In this document: positions 59,187 to 64,000 of the stretch, piece after piece
Layout of the letters: the number at the start of each line of letters is the position of its first letter
Numbering within the stretch: the stretch's first letter is position 1
Source of the DNA: Hirsutella rhossiliensis
Lineage: Eukaryota; Ascomycota; Sordariomycetes; Hypocreales; Ophiocordycipitaceae
Length of the DNA: 64,000 bases
NCBI RefSeq assembly: GCF_020360975.1
Contig: NW_025408681.1
Coordinates: 1,488,001-1,552,000, forward strand
Reading direction: 5' to 3'
Program-made: the position numbers and the translations under genes
The notes under the pieces: generated by a model
Databases searched by the model: none
What the model was told of the DNA's origin: nothing
What the model saw: the letters and a program-made list of their open reading frames with translations, nothing else

Positions 59187-61961
59187 CTATTAAAGTAGGT
59201 TTATAAGAAATAAGGGAAAACTATCCCTAAAAAAGCGTTTATAAAAAACATTACCTTAATAAAGCTTTCTTAATCCTTAAAGATATTAGTTTAGTTAACT
59301 TAAATTTCTTTATATAGCTAGTCTAGCCGTAAAAGGGTTCGTTTAAAAATTCGTTTCTTAGTCTTCCTTAGCTATAGTATTTATATTTAATAGTCTTTAA
59401 TCCCCTTATTTATATGCCTTATTATTAACCTAGCTTATATAAAGCTAGGGGGCCTAGGTAACTAAGTTATACGTGCTAAAAAAGACCGTCTTCTTAGGCT
59501 ACTAAAAGAGGGTCCTTTAAACCTACCCTCCTTTAAGTAGGGAAAGCTAACTTCTTAGGAGATTCCTTCTTAAAGATAGGTCGGAATTTAAGAATAAATT
59601 AAACGAATTTTTCCTTAATAAGCTTAATCGTCTAACTCTTCTAGACTAGCCTTATAAGCTTAGACGTTATATCTTAGAAGATTCCTTCCTCTTAAAGAAA
59701 GCGGAAGAAAATTAAGCTCGTTAAAAATTAAGGGTAAAAAGATACCCTTTTTTATTAAAGAATTTATATAGTCCTATTAGGTAATTTATTATAAGATTTA
59801 CCCTTTTATATCCCTCTATATATATAGTTAATTCCTTAGTAATTAGGTATTCCCTCTATACCTTTTTAAAAGACTAGAATTATAAGAGTATATTATAGAT
59901 ATCGAGGGAAGTACTAAAGTTAAGGATAGCTAATTTTTATAAGGGATAGTTAGAGGGCTCTAATAGTTAGTCTTAGCCTTATTAATCTATAAGGAAGATA
60001 AAGGCCGGATTTACTATACTAACGATTTTTCCTTAAATTTATAGCTTAAATAAAAGTAGCGGCGTTATTAGTTACTATTTCTTAGTAACCTAAATCTTAT
60101 CTATCTTCTTCTATAATAAGGGGTCCTCCTTAAGAGACTATTATATCGTTTCTTATAGCTTCTTTAAAAGGTTAAATCCTTTAAGTTAGTTTTCCTTAAA
60201 GACCTACTAGTATTATAATAACTAATAGCCTAGGGATTTATAAGCTAAGCAGCTGTTTCGTCGTTTAGTCTTTTACTTCTTTAAGGAATCCTTATCTTAA
60301 TCTAGAAGGTCTGCTTAAAAACCTCCCCTTTTTACCCCTTATTACTAATTTTAATAAAGAGGTTCGATTTCGACTAGTTCCTTAATTTTTCGACTAATAG
60401 ATTAAAAGGTCTATTAAGGGACTAGTTAGGCCGGTCTAACTAACGGGACTAGGGCTAGGCCCGGAGTAAGAGGCAGAGCTAGGGCCGGGCTTAGGGCAGC
60501 CGTTAAAGATAGTATTAATACTCTTAAGGGAGGAGGAGCTAAAAGGGTAATAGCTATAGTAGTAGTAGCGGGAACTATAGTAATAAGGGCTATAGTAGCT
60601 ATAAGGGTAGTAAGTTAAGCCGTCTAGGTCGAGTGCTAGCTATAAGGGAATACGACTACTTACTATTATACTTTAATAACTTTTTTATTTAGTTCTTAGC
60701 TAGCTTCTTAAAAGACAGTTAAGTAACTATTACTAATAAGCTTTATTAGTAAAGATATATCCTATAGCTACTAGCTAGAAGGAGCTTTTATAAGGAAGTA
60801 TTAGTTAGCTTTCTTAAGGATTTCTTCTTACTTAGCTAGCTATAAAGAAGCTAGTAGGTTCCTAGTAAAAAAGGCTCCTAGGTATACCGTATAAGTCTTC
60901 TTAATATAGTTAGTTATATATCCCCTTAAAGGAGCTATTAAGGTCTCGAGCTTTAAAATCTACTACCTAGGAGTCTCTTTCTCTTAAAGAGAGATTAGCT
61001 TTATAGTACTAACGGATTCTGTTATTACTATATATATAGTAGTTAGTAGCTTTATCTTATAAAGGTACTCCTTATAGTAACTCTCGTAGTTACCTAAGGT
61101 AGTAGAAAAAGCTCTCTATTATATAGAGGTTAGCTCTAAGAAGAGGGAAGCTCCCTTTATAAATTTTATTACCTTAGGATAAAGAGGGGGCTTAAGGGGG
61201 TCCTACTTATTAAAGAAAACTAAATTATAGATAGTTCTATCTATATAAGCTTATAGCTCCTAAACCTACTTATCTTAATCTTAGGGCTTTATAAGAATCG
61301 TCTAATAGACTATAAGGGCGGTAAAGTCGTTTTTTAATATTATTATAAGAGAGGGGGTAGAAAAGTTAGTTAAAAATCGGCTTTTTTAGTAGGAGGGGTA
61401 AAAGGAAGCTATAAGAGATATAGAAAGGTACCTTTTATAGTAGCTAAAAGGTATAGGAATACTATTCCTCCTAAGCTTATAACTCTCGTAAAGAGAGATA
61501 TAAGAAGTATATATAAAATATATTAAGGTGAAATTAAAAGTAAGGGGTTAGATAGGTAAGGCAGAGATATTTAAATCTTATAGGGGCAGTAATTATAGTA
61601 AGGGATTAATTATTATATTACCTTAATTCTTTTTCTTTCCTTTATCTAACGCCCCTTTTTATACTTATTTAGTATTTTAATTAATAAAGAAGATCCTACT
61701 TAAAGAAGCTATTAATATCCTTTTTACTACTAAGCTTTTTATTAGTTTTTCCCTTCCTTTCTAGCTATTACTAGTATATCCGTCTTATCTTTTACTACCT
61801 CTATAGGAAGCTATCGCTACTTTTACTTCCCCTCTTACCCTTACCCTCCTCTCTATACCTCCTTTTAGCTCCTTTCTTAAAACTTATTTTTTTAGCTTCC
61901 TAGGTCCCTTATATTAAGGGATATCTCTAAGAACTATAAAATTAAGCTACGCTTTATAATA
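59187..61961 (-). mobile_element. copia-B element B-6, 5' part only
   Basis: The 5' LTR is 61484-61961 in minus orientation, with the primer-binding site at about 61470-61483. Internal sequence covers gag, protease and the start of integrase (59187-61469), collinear with B-3 from about 42630 to 44919. The rest of pol and the 3' LTR are missing. CpG is partly kept. Confidence 0.88.
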
Positions 61962-62440
61962 ACGTAAGCTAATAAGTATAAGGATAATAAGGCTAGTAAA
62001 GCTAGTATAATTAATAGGAAAAAGTAAGGTAAAGCTAGTAGTATAAAAAGCCTAAGGCTTAATTATATAAAAGCTATTAATAAGGTAGCGTTGCGCTACG
62101 CTAAGAGAAGGGTATTATATAAAATTCTTTAACTATTATAAGTTATAAGCTTAAGCTATAGCTTAAGCTATATAGTTATATATAAAAGGCTAGATCCTAT
62201 ATATATATATATAAGCTAGCTATATATAAGAGAGCTTTATATAGCTTATTAATATTATCTTATAAATAGTACCTATATATATACCTTTACTTACTTTATA
62301 ATATTAATGCTAAAAGTATTATTATATCTTTTTAGCTAACTTTTAAAAGCTAAACTAAAAATATAAAAAAGGTATATACTTAAAACCGCTATAAATAATA
62401 TATTATACCCCCTTAAGTATAGTATTATATAGCTATTAGT
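61962..62440. other. unassigned spacer with short palindromes
   Basis: No coding frame is seen. Short inverted repeats include GTAGCG-TTG-CGCTAC near 62084-62098 and repeated GCTTAAGCTATA near 62150-62175. There is no match to the other repeats in the window. Confidence 0.35.
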
Positions 62441-62924
62441 AGGTATTATATAGAGTATAAATCGCTTATTATTTTATATATTAATATATATTAAACGGGT
62501 TACTAGTTATTATATAATTAGGAATCGAAGGAATAGAGCTAGCTTAAAATACTAGCTAAGACCTTTTAAGACCTCTTAAGAATACTAGTACGGCTAACCT
62601 CCTTTAAATATAAATATTAGTAGAACTAAGATACTTCTAGATATACTTAACGTATTATATAATTCCTTAGTCTTAGGGCTATATAGTAGCCTAAATCTAG
62701 TCCTAAAAGGTTCTTTTATTTAGCTATAATTATCTATATAAGATAGTATATCCGCTAGTAGATAGAGAAAGAATAATTAACTTTAATACCTCTTTTATAT
62801 AATAATATACTACTAATAAATTCTATTATAATTCCTGCCTTATACTCCTTCTTCCCCTCTATTACGTAGTCTTATATAATTCCTTAATTTCCTAAAATTC
62901 CGCTTTTAATTATATACCTTAATA
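62441..62924 (+). repeat. 5'-truncated 5' LTR of copia-H
   Basis: Matches positions ~56240-56726 of the solo LTR and ends CCTTAATA. The first ~95 bp are missing. It is followed directly by a primer-binding site. Confidence 0.85.
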
Positions 62925-62955
62925 GGTTATAAGCCCAGCTTACTCCTTTTAAGCT
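62925..62955 (+). promoter_or_regulatory. primer-binding site and hairpin of copia-H
   Basis: GGTTATAAGCCCAGC (62925-62939) needs one G in place of A to be fully complementary to the anticodon arm of eukaryotic initiator tRNA-Met, as I remember it. A hairpin (AGCTTA at 62937-62942 with TAAGCT at 62950-62955) overlaps its end. Confidence 0.65.
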
Positions 62956-63109
62956 AGGAAATTAACTTATACCTTTAAAATTCCTCGTTAAAATACCGGA
63001 TTAAAATTCCTTTCGAAATTCCCTCTAACTTCTTTTACCTTCCTACGCTCTTAAACTTCTATCTAGACTTCTCGATCCCTATAAACGAAATAATACTAAA
63101 TCTATATAA

Positions 63110-64000
63110 AATAAGTAGATAGAAAGAATATAAATTTACTAGACTTAAGGGAAATTTAAATTATACCTTATAAACTCTAAGGATAGAAGCTATCCTTATA
63201 AAAGAAAAGCTTATTACTACTTTAAAGTAAGTAAATTATATATAGACTATAAAGGCTTTATCTATAATATTCCTCTAAGTTAAAGATAGTCCCTTAATAT
63301 AAATTCGGTATCTAAAAAATACTAAAGAAGCGTAGGATAAGCTTAAAAAGCTATATAATCCGTTAAACTTTTTATCGAATTATCTACTTATTAAGCAGCT
63401 CTTTAATCTTAGTCCCTTAGACTTTAGTTTAAAGAAATACCTTTATAAGGTAAAGGAAATTTATAAGGATTTAAAATCCTATAATATAGAAATTCCGGAA
63501 GTTATTCTTATAGTATAGATTCTTAATTGCCTTAATAAGGGATTTAGAAGCTATATTATAAATATTATATAGAGCCTTAGGTATAATTCTATAGCGTTTA
63601 CCCTTAAAACCTTAATAGCTAGTCTTTTAGATAAAGTAAGAAGAATAAAGGATATAGATAAATCTTTAGAGAAAGCCTTCTTAATATAAAGGAAGCCTTA
63701 GAAATCCTATAGAAATTCTATAGATACTCCTTATTATAAGGAATATAAAAAACTAAGGCATTTTATAGTAAATTACTATAAATTATACCTAAATAAGGCT
63801 CCTACTTATTAGGTTTTAAATAAAGGAAAAAAGGACGATAGGACTTAAATTTCTAAGAAGAGAAAATCTTCTTCTTTTTCTCCTTCTTCTTTTAAGAAGA
63901 AATCCCCTTTTAGTAGTATTTCTACTACTAATAAAAAAAGGAAGGCTCGAATTATAGAGCTAGAGTCTAATTCGGACGATAGTAATAAGGTCTTAAATAT
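63110..64000 (+). pseudogene. copia-H gag, 5' part of the polyprotein, cut by the window edge
   Basis: One frame from about 63131 reads KFTRLKGNLNYT, then RIEAILIKEKL near 63180, EA-stop-DKLKKLYNP near 63330-63360, LIKQLFNLS near 63390, KYLYKVKEIYKDLKS near 63430-63475 and IPEVILIV-stop-ILNCL near 63495-63530. This is the gag/UBN2-like layout of copia elements, which package the RNA in virus-like particles. A Lys/Ser-rich basic stretch follows (63850-63960). A zinc knuckle expected near 63750-63810 is not clearly readable. Stops are at likely Trp and Gln sites. The frame is open at the right edge. Confidence 0.85.

Overview
The window looks like a gene-poor, AT-rich block of a filamentous ascomycete (Pezizomycotina) genome ruined by repeat-induced point mutation (RIP). 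CpA and TpG are almost absent across long stretches and TpA and CTAG are everywhere. Every recognisable transposon gene is broken mainly by TAA and TAG codons where Gln or Trp is expected, which is the signature of C-to-T change at CpA. I cannot name the species. I see no intact gene of known function, no rRNA and no working tRNA.

Layout: (1) 1-2270: the 3' end of a Ty1/copia element, called copia-B here, then the RNase H end of another copia family. (2) 2271-17373: a minus-strand copia-B split by a complete Ty3/gypsy element (8054-16440), which itself carries a solo copia-B LTR and a solo LTR of a miniature element. (3) 17374-24629: fragments and a second gypsy copy. (4) 24630-30979: the best preserved copia-B, plus strand. 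(5) 31000-33484: a Mutator-like (MULE) transposase pseudogene in which RIP stops abruptly near 33,000. (6) 33485-35100: the only GC-rich, CpA-containing island, with a short LTR-like element, a possible small secreted protein and a bZIP pseudogene. (7) 35100-52643: unassigned sequence, then a deep nest of copia-B, solo LTR of copia-H, and another copia-B, plus a SINE. (8) 52644-64000: gypsy pieces, miniature LTR elements, SINE copies, a truncated copia-B and the 5' end of copia-H running off the right edge.

Many insertion boundaries can be fixed to the base because target-site duplications (TSDs) survive. There are 5-bp TSDs for copia-B, gypsy, the miniature elements and the copia-H solo LTRs, and 12-14 bp TSDs for the SINE. 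The most interesting content is non-autonomous. Two families of about 370-400 bp have 74-bp or 100-bp LTRs (TRIM elements) and share with copia-B a primer-binding site that fits the anticodon arm of initiator tRNA-Met. In each family a small hairpin follows that site at once. A tRNA-headed SINE of about 770 bp is also present. Coordinates of degenerate coding regions are approximate; LTR and TSD coordinates were read base by base.
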